From: Euperipatoides rowelli
Lineage: Eukaryota > Onychophora > Udeonychophora > Euonychophora > Peripatopsidae
Reading direction: 5' to 3' (one strand)
DNA: 13,042 nucleotides
Assembly: GCA_003024985.2 (NCBI GenBank)
Contig: PXIH01S0022351.1
Below are positions 1-8,239 of the stretch, one piece after another. The stretch's first letter is position 1, and every line of letters begins with the position of its first letter. The position numbers and the translations under genes are program-made. Under the pieces are notes generated by a model. The model made no database searches and was not told the origin of the DNA. It saw nothing but the letters and a program-made list of their open reading frames with translations.

Positions 1-480
1 TTTATTTCAGACACCCAAAAATCCACACGTCATTCAAAAAAAAAGTAACTGTCACGTTTATAGTAAAACTCACCAGGTGGTAATCTAACAATAATGGCGA
101 TNTAAACATGTAAGCGATGATTTCCGAGGCTGTATTTTGCCAAAATGAGCGTGAACTGTGGACAACAAAGTGTTCTCCAATATACCACATTGAAGTTGAG
201 TGTCCACTTTATATATTCATTAAATAAAATTATCAAAATTGCTTAAGCCCTCGGGACTACAATTGTGGACCAGCCCCCATACTGTTATAATCGTTCTGTT
301 TGACCGAGATGGAGTGGGGGTCAGATCAATGGGAGATTTGACCAGGTTAAGATATTATGCAAGGACATTACCTAATTAGGAAGGCAACTGATTGGTAACT
401 GAACTGTAATGGGGGAGCAAAACAGTTACACAGAATAAGAGAACAGGTAACATAGTATAATATAGTAAAATAAAATCACC
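1..480. other. AT-rich flank, no gene recognised
   Basis: No recognisable gene. Positions 240-420 are locally richer in G and C than their surroundings, with several GGGG or CCCC runs. They include an imperfect stem (319-327 pairing with 335-343, loop of seven, one G-T wobble). On the - strand an open stretch covers roughly 236 to 30 and contains a good splice-donor match (exon end CACCTG followed by GTGAGT, junction 74/73) and a weaker acceptor ending in CCACAG at 156. This could be a small exon but nothing in its translation is recognised. One ambiguous base (102) lies inside it. Confidence 0.5.
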
Positions 481-2088
481 AATTTAATAATCAAATAATA
501 TATTATAACTAATGCTGTGCTGAAGACTTCTACTATACCAGAGGAGGAGAAACAGTTCTCCAATGATGAAGATTATCCTAGGCCTGGCTAGGTAGCATCC
601 ACAGGTTGGAGTAGTCATCAAGAGCTCCTCACCAGGGTTTTCCCAATAGAATAGTGATTGGGTTTTTTGATTTTTAAATTCCTTTCTGAAAATACATTAA
701 ATAAGTTGTTAGATTATCTTATGGACAGTCTTTATATTTTCTAGTATGTATCCATAAAGGTTAGAGACCTTAACTTTTATTTCCAGGAACAGCAAATAAC
801 GATTATCCTTTTTCAAGGCTGGTCGAATTATTTTATCATTCTTTTCGAGTTAGAGACGGATTGTATTCTATTGGATTCTATCGTATTAGCCCCTTATATT
901 GTTCTAGCAGCTCACTAGATGGTGCTTTCCAGTTACTTAATTAGAAATGTCATTTCTTTACAGTTTATAGTATGGTTGTTTCATAATCAAATAGCTTGTC
1001 TGTTTCTATATTGTTTTTCAATTCAGAAGTCAGTATATTTTATTTAGAAGCCATTTCTTTATTTTTGGTTTTATTACTATTTCTTTTACAAAGTTTGCTT
1101 AAGTACCTTCACTTTACTTTTCTCCACTCTATTTTGATTTTTTTGAAATTAATATTTTAAGGGACTTTGACTTGCCAATAAATAGGTTGTATAGACTACT
1201 ATACTGTATATATCAGTATATATAATATACTATATTTTAAAATAAAACTATAATACAGACAACAACACATTATAAAATCATCAACCTCCACCTTCTCCCT
1301 TCATTGATAGACCAAGAAAATTATGTTAATGTATTTATTCCCTGCCTCATAGAAGTTTCTTTGAAGACTTTATCTTTAGTTGTTAAAATACATCCCCCCT
1401 CCCCTTTGCTAACCCTTCATAAAAAACTTGATTATTAAAGTCAATTTGACAGTTCCCCCTCATAAAATATTCAACTTTAACCCCTGTTCCTCCAAAACAT
1501 ACAACTGGTCTGAACAAACCAAAAACTATTTTCTTCTTAAACGTTGCATCCAGTATATACTGCCTTAGAACATACATTGTATTTTGCTATAGGCTATATT
1601 ATAAATCTTAACAATTGCATAATTCTTTTTTACTTACTCATCCACTTTGTCTGAAGTGTCTTTCGATTTCCTCTCTCTCCATTCAAAAATGTGAAGAATA
1701 TAAATTGTCTTTCCAGGATGTGGTAATGTTGTGTGATAAGCTTGACTTCTCAATAGAATCATTGATTGAGATGAAATGCTAAATAGTTTCCATTATTGTT
1801 TGTTAAGTTTTCACCTTTTTTCTATTGTTTATTATTTATCCAAGGGAAGGTCAAGAAACAAAACAAAAAAGTGTACCTCTTCATTTGTGTTAAGCAATAC
1901 ATTTTTTAATTATTATTAATTTTTTTTTGCCATTTATTTTTCCAAACAAGGATGAAAATTAGTTCTTGTATTAAAATATTTTGTTTAATTATCTATTGTT
2001 GAGTTGAAAAACAACCTAACTACCATTTATTTTTTATAGCACCAATCAAATCACTTTTTTTTAAAAAAAATCGACTCTATTTATATTA
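481..2088. other. AT-rich non-coding stretch
   Basis: No gene, RNA or mobile element is recognised over about 1.6 kb. It holds AT-rich runs such as the TATA-type alternation near 1196-1250, and a C-rich strip at 1390-1490 whose reverse complement is open for 64 codons without recognisable similarity. A word resembling a CTCF core (CACTAGATGGTGC) lies at 913-925. The T8A8 block near 2053-2070 marks the right edge. Intergenic or intronic DNA is the most likely reading. Confidence 0.5.
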
Positions 2089-2184
2089 CCGGTTAGATTC
2101 CGTCATCTTCCCTCTAATATGGCTGACGGTAGTAAGTTGAAATTATCTAGATCGGCACTCAGCAAAATATTATTTCACCTCTAG
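2089..2184 (+). promoter_or_regulatory. possible promoter or first exon (MADGSK start)
   Basis: A short, less AT-rich patch contains an ATG at 2119 that opens a 21-codon frame beginning MADGSKLKLS and ending at a stop at 2182-2184. A textbook intron start, GTAAGT, lies at 2132-2137, so the coding part could end after five codons and continue in a distant exon. On the opposite strand the same patch also has a short ATG frame (MTESNR) followed by a GTAATA donor-like word. Such a composition is typical of animal first exons and promoters, but no downstream exon is recognised and the upstream exon bases at the donor are a poor match. This may well be chance. Seen: the words and frames. Inferred: promoter or exon role. 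Confidence 0.18.
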
Positions 2185-2472
2185 ATTATCTAAGGTTCAA
2201 GGTTACGGTAAGGTTAGGACTATAAAGAAAATATACTAAAATTGGCGAGAAAAAAATATCAATTCTACACGCTACTACGTTTTAGTTGGCGACTCCTAAA
2301 GTTAATGATGTTAGTGGGCAGATAATGGAATCTGACCTAAATTACCTTCAAATCAATAGCTTTCTAAGAATATGTATAGCCTAGGTACAAACTCATTTTA
2401 TTACTCATTAAATTGTGCACAAACACATCAGACACTTCGTAAAACTTATTAACTGAATAAATTAAGGAATAC
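2185..2472. other. AT-rich non-coding stretch
   Basis: No gene, repeat or RNA is recognised. The sequence is ordinary AT-rich DNA between the possible first-exon patch and the Harbinger-like terminus candidate. Confidence 0.45.
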
Positions 2473-2760
2473 TAAGGCTGGCTCAACATTTGCGATTTGA
2501 ATTGCGATTGAATTGCACATGATTGGACCACAACAGCAGATGGTCTTGAAAGTAAGCAAATTTTGGCCACAATTTATAATTACTTGTAATTTGAATGCAA
2601 CGCCAAACAGAAATAGGGCTACGTTTTGACATGCAAATTAGATTATGATTTTGCGCAAAAGAAATTGAGAATCTTTCAAATGAAAGCATTTTTGATAGCA
2701 TGCAATCCGATTACTGTGTTTAGAAAAAGACACGCAGAACGTGTTAAACTGCAATGATGG
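2473..2760. mobile_element. possible PIF/Harbinger-like terminus or MITE remnant
   Basis: The block starts with TAA (2473-2475), then GGCTGGCTCAACATTTGCG, followed by repeated GATTTGAATTGCGATTGAATTGC-type words. PIF/Harbinger elements are known to duplicate a three-base TWA site and often begin with a GGC-rich terminus followed by GCGATT-like words, which this resembles. The reverse strand of 2690-2715 (ATCGGATTGCATG) echoes the inner words, hinting at a short non-autonomous element of roughly 250 bases. No clear matching GAGCCAGCC end with a second TAA was found, so the right boundary is a guess. The 72-codon reverse-strand open stretch inside it is not a recognised protein. Confidence 0.22.
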
Positions 2761-3295
2761 CAAAGCACCCTCAACTAGGCCAATTTACCTGTTTATATAG
2801 CCAACTTCAAAATGTTTCTTCCCAATTCAGAGACTATTTCTCTGTATGTTAATTCTAACTTGTGGTGATCTATTACATTAAGTCTGCGGCTACCTTACAA
2901 AAACAAACACACGATTTAGAATTACAGCTAGTAACAAATACAAATAGGACTTAGTTTTAAATATGTTATTAATAAATAAATATACCAAATTTTTATTTAA
3001 AAATGCTAATTTCCAACTTTTATTTGATAAAAAATACTAACTCTAATCATTATTAAATAGGCTAGATAATAAATAAATAAAATAATACTATTTCTATTAT
3101 TTTTTTTTAAATGTTCCTTATTCAATAATTTGTTTTCTCTTTAGTTATTGTGAATTATTTTAATGTTATGTTACATGCTAATTTTAATAAGTAGGCTACC
3201 GTAGATAGCAATTCTTACTTATTAAAAAATTAGGTATAGCCTAACTTTATGTTTTAAAGTATTGCAATCAGACGTGACATATTTTTTAAATGAGT
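2761..3295. other. AT-rich non-coding stretch
   Basis: Very AT-rich, with clusters of TTTATT and AATAAATAAA-type runs (2960-3090) and poly-T near 3099-3110. No gene, RNA or transposon end is recognised. Confidence 0.45.
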
Positions 3296-3390
3296 GAGGA
3301 AGGGGACAAAGCAATTTCAGCTGGGGGTTAGGGTGCTGTAGCCTCCCAATGGGGTCCAGAACCGAGCCCTTGTGGGGAGTTGGAGGTTAT
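3296..3390. other. G-rich islet in AT-rich DNA
   Basis: A sharply bounded ~90-base patch with many G runs (GGGGACAAAG, GCTGGGGGTTAGGG, CAATGGGGTCC, TGTGGGGAG) stands out against the AT-rich surroundings. It is not open in a way that suggests a protein and has no recognisable RNA fold. It could be a fragment of an unrelated dispersed repeat. It sits about 230 bases outside the left inverted repeat described below and has no counterpart outside the right one. Confidence 0.35.
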
Positions 3391-3619
3391 TTTTTAATTT
3401 TTATGATGAATTTAGTGTGTTTTTGCAGAATAATTCACATTAGATATAAATAAAGAAAATAAGTGGAAATATGCCTTATGAGTTTTCTTTTAGTTTGGGT
3501 TGTGTGTATAAATTCCTTTTTCCAGTCTGTATAAATTTATTTGATTAATAATAACTGAGCATTCATTTATAAGGAAAATCACTAAACTATTTTATTTAAG
3601 GCTAAATTATGAATGTAGA

Positions 3620-4110
3620 TGTTCAGCAAATAGAAAATGGGCTTAATATGATACAATCTCTGTAATGGACTCCCATAGGAATTTCATTTATGACAGCAAG
3701 TTTCACTTAGGGCTGTTAGATGGCATCTGTGACAGCAACAAAATATTGGGTAGACATCACCAAGAGGTGAGCGTAATTAATTAGACACCGTTTTCCAATA
3801 TGGCCACCAATATATCGACCATGGAACATTGGTTTGAAACTATAGCACTTATAAAGGCCCAAGATAGGCCTATATCAAACTATATTTTTTTTGGATGAAA
3901 ATAGCATGGAAGGTATGTACAGACCTGTAGCTATACAATTTATGCCATTTTCCAATATGTCTACCATGGAACATTTGTTTGAAACATTAGCACTTACAAA
4001 GGCCCAAGATATATCAAACTATAGTTTTTTTGGAATGAAAATAGCATGGAAGGTTATGTGCAGACTCATAGCTATACAACTTACACCATTTTTCAATATG
4101 GCCACCAACA
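3620..4110 (+). repeat. left long inverted repeat of a ~4.6 kb element
   Basis: This arm is the inverted counterpart of 7850-8212. The outer part (about 3655-3785) aligns almost base for base with the reverse complement of the right arm, with roughly 11 differences in 125 bases by eye. Weaker similarity continues outward to about 3620 and then stops. Inward it consists of a tandem sub-repeat starting with CC(A/G)TTTTCCAATATGG: unit 1 at 3788-3944 (157 bases), unit 2 at 3945-4085 (141 bases, lacking a short GGCCACCAATATA-type segment), and a stub from 4086. The 82-codon open frame here is a by-product of the sub-repeat, not a gene. Long inverted repeats with internal tandem repeats suggest the ends of a DNA transposon. 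Confidence 0.8.
3788..4110 (+). repeat. tandem ~157-base sub-repeat inside left arm
   Basis: Two units plus a stub. Each unit carries, in order, a CCATTTTCCAATATGG word, GGAACATT-GTTTGAAAC, TAGCACTTA-AAAGGCCCAAGATA, ATCAAACTATA, GAAAATAGCATGGAAGG and TAGCTATACAA. The right arm carries only one full unit (8041-7883 on the - strand, 159 bases) plus a stub, so the two ends differ in copy number. Confidence 0.8.
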
Positions 4111-4139
4111 AACAACTGATGAAAAATAAACAAACATAA

Positions 4140-4780
4140 AATTCCACCAGGCTCTTGGCATGTACACCTGCACTCCTTAACCTACTAATATGGTGAAGAT
4201 AGATGCTTCATCCTTTCACAGACCTACACAGATGATTTTCCTTTCATGCCGTGATTACGAAAGAAGCGTGAAATATCTCAACTTACTTATGGGATCATGT
4301 GTTTACGTTTAGACTTAATCTTGGATGATGATAATTTTGATTATTTTAAAAGTAAATTTGGTATCATGTTAATGAGATTTTTATATCACAAAAAGAAAAG
4401 CAACTGAAAGTGAGGTTAGAATCAATATTTTGTTTAAATATTTTCATTTTAATTACATTATATCCCCATTATTGACAGTAACAAAATTTAATTTTTCCTA
4501 AAATTAAACTAATTAATTAATCATTTTCAAATCAATTTTTTGCAGTCATTTAGGTATATCTGAATCTTCTACTTGCAAGATAAACTCATTTATGTACTTT
4601 CAATAGTTTGCATTTCTGTAGGTATACAGACTGACAGACACACAGAAAGACAGACAGATGAGTTTCAATTATTAGGATGGATTAGTGTTTTATTAATTAG
4701 TTATGTTAATTATTATTGTATTAGTTATGTTTTATTAATTAGTGTTTCTGATATTTTATATATTGATATCATCTCCAGTG
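4140..4780. other. AT-rich spacer inside the element
   Basis: This lies between the left inverted repeat and the broken gene. It holds a short, degenerate GACA microsatellite at 4629-4659 and an internal direct repeat of GTTTTATTAATTAGT-type words at 4687-4745. No protein similarity is recognised. A 71-codon open frame crossing the microsatellite is read as chance. In the frame used by the broken gene, the sequence is open from 4782 onward. Confidence 0.5.
4629..4659. repeat. degenerate GACA microsatellite
   Basis: Short run of GACAGACA-type tetramers with interruptions (CTGACAGACACACAGAAAGACAG...). Such runs are common in invertebrate DNA and are sometimes found at transposon ends, but nothing here ties it to a specific element. 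Confidence 0.6.
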
Positions 4781-4910
4781 AGCAGTAAAGGAAAACTGCA
4801 GTAGGGGTCACTTTCTGGCAACATTACATAGTCTTACTGGTACTGCTTTATTAGCAAGACCCTGTAGTAGTGGCAACAGTTTAAATGATGGACAAGCTAC
4901 CCCTAATATT

Positions 4911-5915
4911 GGATGGTGTATCATCTGTCAGGAACATGTACCAGGTATTATGACAACATCAACTGAAAATGGCAGGAAGAGAATACTAGATGCAGCTGAA
5001 ATACGCAAGGATTATGTTGCAAAGTGGTTAAAGCTGTAGATGCAACACAGTTTGTCTATCACATGACACATCCATGTTACATTTAAAGGACTTTAGAAAA
5101 AAATGCATTAGAAGTAAAAGATAAACAGAAGGAGGACATTGGTAACCCTGAAAGTGACAAATCCAACACATGCACAAACACAGTACAAACAAGATTGACA
5201 CATTCTTCTCCAAGTAATCTAACATGTGATAAACTGTGATGTGTTGTGTATGGTAATATTCAGCACAATGGAATCAGAAATAAGTTTTTTATATGTGAGA
5301 GTTCCTGAGTAAATTCATTTTTGAAAGTGACAACACACTTTCAGGATGAGATTTATGTAGCCTATATGTTTCTGATTTGGATGAAGCACCTATAGTGTTT
5401 GGGACAGATATTTACTACCATAAACATTGTTTGGAGGCCTATCTAATCAAATATAATCACCAAAACCACTACAAGATACCCCAAAGGCAGTCACCTAAAT
5501 GGATTTCTTTGAGGAAGAAAAAGACACCCTTAGAAATCTTGTATGTGGTTATGGAGTATCATTGTCTGATATCGTGATCTCATAAATTATAAGCTTGGAG
5601 AACTTGTGGTATCTAACAAAGAAAATGAAATGTGGATATTGGAGTGATTCATGGATACAGTTCAGTTCTGTTCTTCAGAATGAAGGAAATAATCTTTTAT
5701 GGTTTTTTTCACACAGCTTAGGGTCAATGATGTCCTGAAAGTAATGGCTCAATTGATGCAAGAAAGAATGCTGCTAGGGAAATATGACAATCACTTTTAA
5801 ATGTTGATTTTGGTTTACAAAACAGGTTGTGTGATGCAAAAGGGTTGTAAACTTCATGGAAGAAGGACATCATTCTTGATGTGCTCTTGATCTTCTTTGG
5901 GACATAGTTTAATAT
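4911..5915 (+). pseudogene. CXC-family element protein, N-terminal half, broken
   Basis: Conceptual translation in shifting + frames gives a coherent protein-like series. First comes GWCIICQEHVPG, then TENGRKRILDAAEIRKDY, then after a frame change FVYHMTHPCY. A second module follows: CVVYGNIQHNGIRNKFFICE, QDEIY, then after another frame change VFGTDIYYHKHCLEAYL. Later pieces are RDLINYKLGE, DTVQFC, LRVNDVLKVMAQL, VDFGLQNRLCDAKGL and SWKKDIILDVLLIFF. From memory this order (two modules each pairing an early Cys motif with a late His-Cys motif, then RDLINYKLG, DFGLQ and SW) matches multi-copy uncharacterised invertebrate proteins with a tesmin/TSO1-like CXC tail. Breaks include stops at 5084-5086, 5237-5239 and 5306-5308 and frame changes near 5035 and 5370. 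One expected module-2 cysteine reads as tyrosine. The frame is open upstream to 4782, so the true start is unknown. Function of the family is not known to me. Reading stops where the LINE begins. Confidence 0.68.
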
Positions 5916-6600
5916 CATCATTCCAGTTATCTGCTATGGCTCAACTGTTCTGTTCTATAAAAATAGTTTCATAACTAAGAAATTAGATACAACATTTAGA
6001 GCAATGACAAAATGAATAAAAAGTCTTAAAAAGGTCAAATATGAGAAGAGATTAGAATTGCTGGATGTATTGAAGCCTAGTCAATTGTTTCTAATGCATG
6101 ATATGATGTTTATTTAGTTGTATTGAAATATAATAAGAACATATATTTTGTGCTTAATAATAGATTTATTCTAAGAAAACATAGTTTTCAACTGAGATCA
6201 CCTTTCAGTAAAAATGTCACATTTTTCAACTCAGTGTTCAGAAGGAATTTGATATTTTGGAATAATTTACCACGTGGTTTATTTGAGAACACCTTCAGAG
6301 TATTCAGACAAAAGATCCACAAATATATTATTAAAACTATAATGGTATTGAAATAGGCAGTGGAGTTAAATAATGATGGGTGCTGATATTTCTAAGTGAC
6401 AGCTGAACAGTGATAAAACATATTTGCATTATTTACTGTATGTAGACTATCATGTTATGTATTGTGTAAATATTGGAGTTTTAGTTGTAGATTCATTGAT
6501 TATTGTTATGTATTATTTGTTTGTTGTGTTTCCTTTTGTTATTTGTAAGTAATGTACAAGCAAAAGCTTAATCATGTGTGTAATAAATATACCACAAACA
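5916..6600 (+). mobile_element. 5'-truncated CR1/L2-like LINE, 3' end
   Basis: From about 5923 the + strand reads VICYGSTVLFYKN, then LDTTFRAMTK, then KYEKRLELLDVLKPSQLF. After a frame change comes LRSPFSKNVTFF, then FRRNLIFWNNLPRGLFENTF, RVFRQKIHKYI, stopping at 6354-6356. The YGS motif, the Y..RL..L segment and the final WN.LP followed by a short basic F-K tail are the standard C-terminus of CR1/L2/Jockey-type reverse transcriptases. About 245 bases of AT-rich 3' tail follow, with AATAAA at 6582-6587. The catalytic reverse-transcriptase region and the endonuclease are absent, as expected for a 5'-truncated insertion. It carries an in-frame stop at about 6001-6020 and a frame change near 6116, so it is dead. 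It interrupts the CXC-family gene in the same orientation. No convincing target-site duplication was found, so the edges are approximate. Confidence 0.75.
6123..6356 (+). pseudogene. reverse transcriptase C-terminal remnant
   Basis: The longest intact piece of the LINE: 77 codons ending at a stop at 6354-6356. It contains the WNNLP motif about 45 residues in and a basic tail. The upstream part of the same protein (5923-6116) is in a different frame and contains an internal stop, so no functional protein can be made. Confidence 0.7.
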
Positions 6601-7752
6601 AATTTATTCTCTCTGCATTCGGGTGATCATAAGGACCATCTTTTTGGTAATTATGAGGACTCATTAGAAAATTTATCAGTGGAGTGGAAAAGTGATGACT
6701 TTGTGTAAAGAAAAGATCAGTCACAGAACAAGACTGCTGTCATTGTTTCAAATTATGTACTACAATGTTCATATCAATAATAACACACCTTTGCAGTTAC
6801 CGTAATATGACAAGTGTAAAAGTAGAGAATTAATCATCTCACTGAACACCATTGGTATTTCTGTCAATTACAATGACATCATGAAGCATCACAGCAAACT
6901 AGCTGAGTATGTTCTGCAGTCATGCGCAGATGGATTACACCCTTACCCAGTAACTTCTCCAGAGACAATTTTACAATAGTTGTGCCTGATAATTTTGACC
7001 ACGCAATCACTCCTCACTATGCCTCATGTACATGAGGCATTGTGTTCCGGCATTAAAATAATTGTGGTAACTCAAACGTCACTGATGTTGTGGTGCTTTT
7101 ACTTCACTACACATTTTGTTTCATGATTGGTGGACTTAAGGTGCTTTAGATAGAGGTGGACGGAGAGAAACAGTGAGGTTTATCCCTAAGCACAATCTGG
7201 CTATGAAACTGGGGTATATTATGTCGTCATAAGTTCTAAAGAACACATTCTCACAGGATGTATTGTTATGAGTAAGATTGGCACAAAATCAACAGCAATG
7301 AAATCGAGACCTGAAATGTACCTNTAAAGCACTGCACAAGTAATGACTCCAATNNCAGGTTTCCAGATAGTGGAGGAATATCATGTACATGTCCTTCAAC
7401 ATATATCTGCAAAACATTTGATGAACTCAGAAACTTCTTATATAAGGACAGAGTAACACCACTAAACAATCTACCACTGACATCACACTCACTGTAAGGC
7501 TACCTACAACATTGTTTCTTTGTCCTTTTACTTTTTACAAATTTACTGAATGAAAGGTTTCAACTGCCTGATCCATGTAACAATGGATGAAATGAAAGTA
7601 ACAACATGTTCATGCCCACAACATGTGTCTTTAGTCTTCTCAATGAACTATTTATGGNTTGTGGTTATCACAAACAATGCACAAGGAGATGCAGCTATCG
7701 ATTAGTACATGTTTGTTGTACCAAGTTCTGCAAGTGCTGGTTCGGAATATAG
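6601..7752 (+). pseudogene. CXC-family element protein, C-terminal half, broken
   Basis: The protein series resumes after the LINE: LLSLFQIMYY, NNTPLQLP, then KCKSRELIISLNTIGISV, NYNDIMKHHSKLAEYVLQSC, then after a frame change DNFTIVVPDNFDHAITPHYA. A poorly preserved middle section follows. The C-terminal part reads TFDELRNFLYKDR, LPLTSHSL, DPCNNG, then a cysteine-rich tail starting CGYHKQCTRRCS at 7660 and ending CTKFCKCW before the stop at 7750-7752. The order SRELI, DNFDH, DELR.LY, LP.TS, DP, Cys-rich tail is what I remember for the multi-copy invertebrate family with a tesmin/TSO1-like CXC domain. CXC domains bind DNA in characterised proteins; here that role is inferred only. Stops and frame changes are many (for example 6800-6802, 6977-6979, 7496-7498), and Ns at 7324, 7354-7355 and 7658 blur the reading. 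It lies just inside the right inverted repeat, so the gene and repeats probably form one element. Confidence 0.68.
7660..7752 (+). pseudogene. degenerate tesmin/TSO1-like CXC tail
   Basis: The final 30 codons hold a cluster of cysteines: CGYHKQC, TRRCSYR, VCCTKFCKC. The spacing C-x5-C-x3-C followed by CT-x2-C-x-C resembles the first half of a CXC (CRC) zinc-binding domain as found in tesmin, LIN54 and TSO1. Several expected cysteines are missing (CSY where CSC is usual) and the frame stops right after CKCW, so only part of the domain remains. Part of the 6601-7752 pseudogene. Confidence 0.5.
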
Positions 7753-7849
7753 TAACCGCATTTAAAACCAAATCTCATGATGTACATATTATAATTTGTT
7801 AAACAAAATAAGTATTTTTTTAATAAGCTTAGTTTTTAAAAGCTCTTGT

Positions 7850-8212
7850 GGCAGATATATTGGTGACCATATTGGAAAATGGCACAAGTTTTATTGCTAC
7901 TGGTCTGCACACACCTTCCATGCTATTTTCATCCAAAAAAAAACCTAACTTATAGTTTGATATATAGTGGGCCTTTGTAAGTGCTATAGTTTCAGAGCAT
8001 TGTTCCTTGGTAGATTTATTGATGGCCATATTTGAAAATGGCATCTAATTAATTATGGCCACTTCTTGGTGATGTCTACCCAATATTTTTTTGTTGTCAC
8101 AGATGCCATCTACCACCCCCAAGTGAAACTTGCTGTCATAAATGAAATTCCTACGGGAGTCCATTACAGAGATAGTACTATTAGTCCATCTTAATTTTGT
8201 CCCTATGAAAAA
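7850..8212 (-). repeat. right long inverted repeat of a ~4.6 kb element
   Basis: On the - strand, from about 8180 inward, the sequence repeats the left arm: CTCTGTAATGGACTCCC, then ATTTATGACAGCAAGTTTC, GGGTAGACATCACCAAGA, and one full sub-repeat (8041-7883) plus a stub beginning at 7882. Similarity to the left arm extends outward to about 8205. Just outside, at 8218-8232, the - strand reads CAATTGTTCCCAACC followed by a T-run and CATAGGGAC, which resembles hAT-type termini. The left arm has no such end, so the left end may be truncated or the similarity may be chance. The open frames on the - strand here (71 and 76 codons) are repeat by-products. Confidence 0.8.
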
Positions 8213-8239
8213 AAAAAGGTTGGGAACAATTGCTTTAAA

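Noticed and set aside
1383-1577. 64-codon - strand open frame ending LAKGRGDVF
   Set aside because: The composition looks less random than its neighbours, but I recognise no family and see no splice or start context that supports it.
3891-4139. 82-codon + strand open frame with internal repeats
   Set aside because: It lies wholly inside the left inverted repeat and its repeats are those of the DNA sub-repeat. The inverted copy on the right does not keep the frame.
5028-5225. 65-codon - strand open frame
   Set aside because: Antisense shadow of the CXC-family pseudogene, which has recognisable similarity on the + strand.
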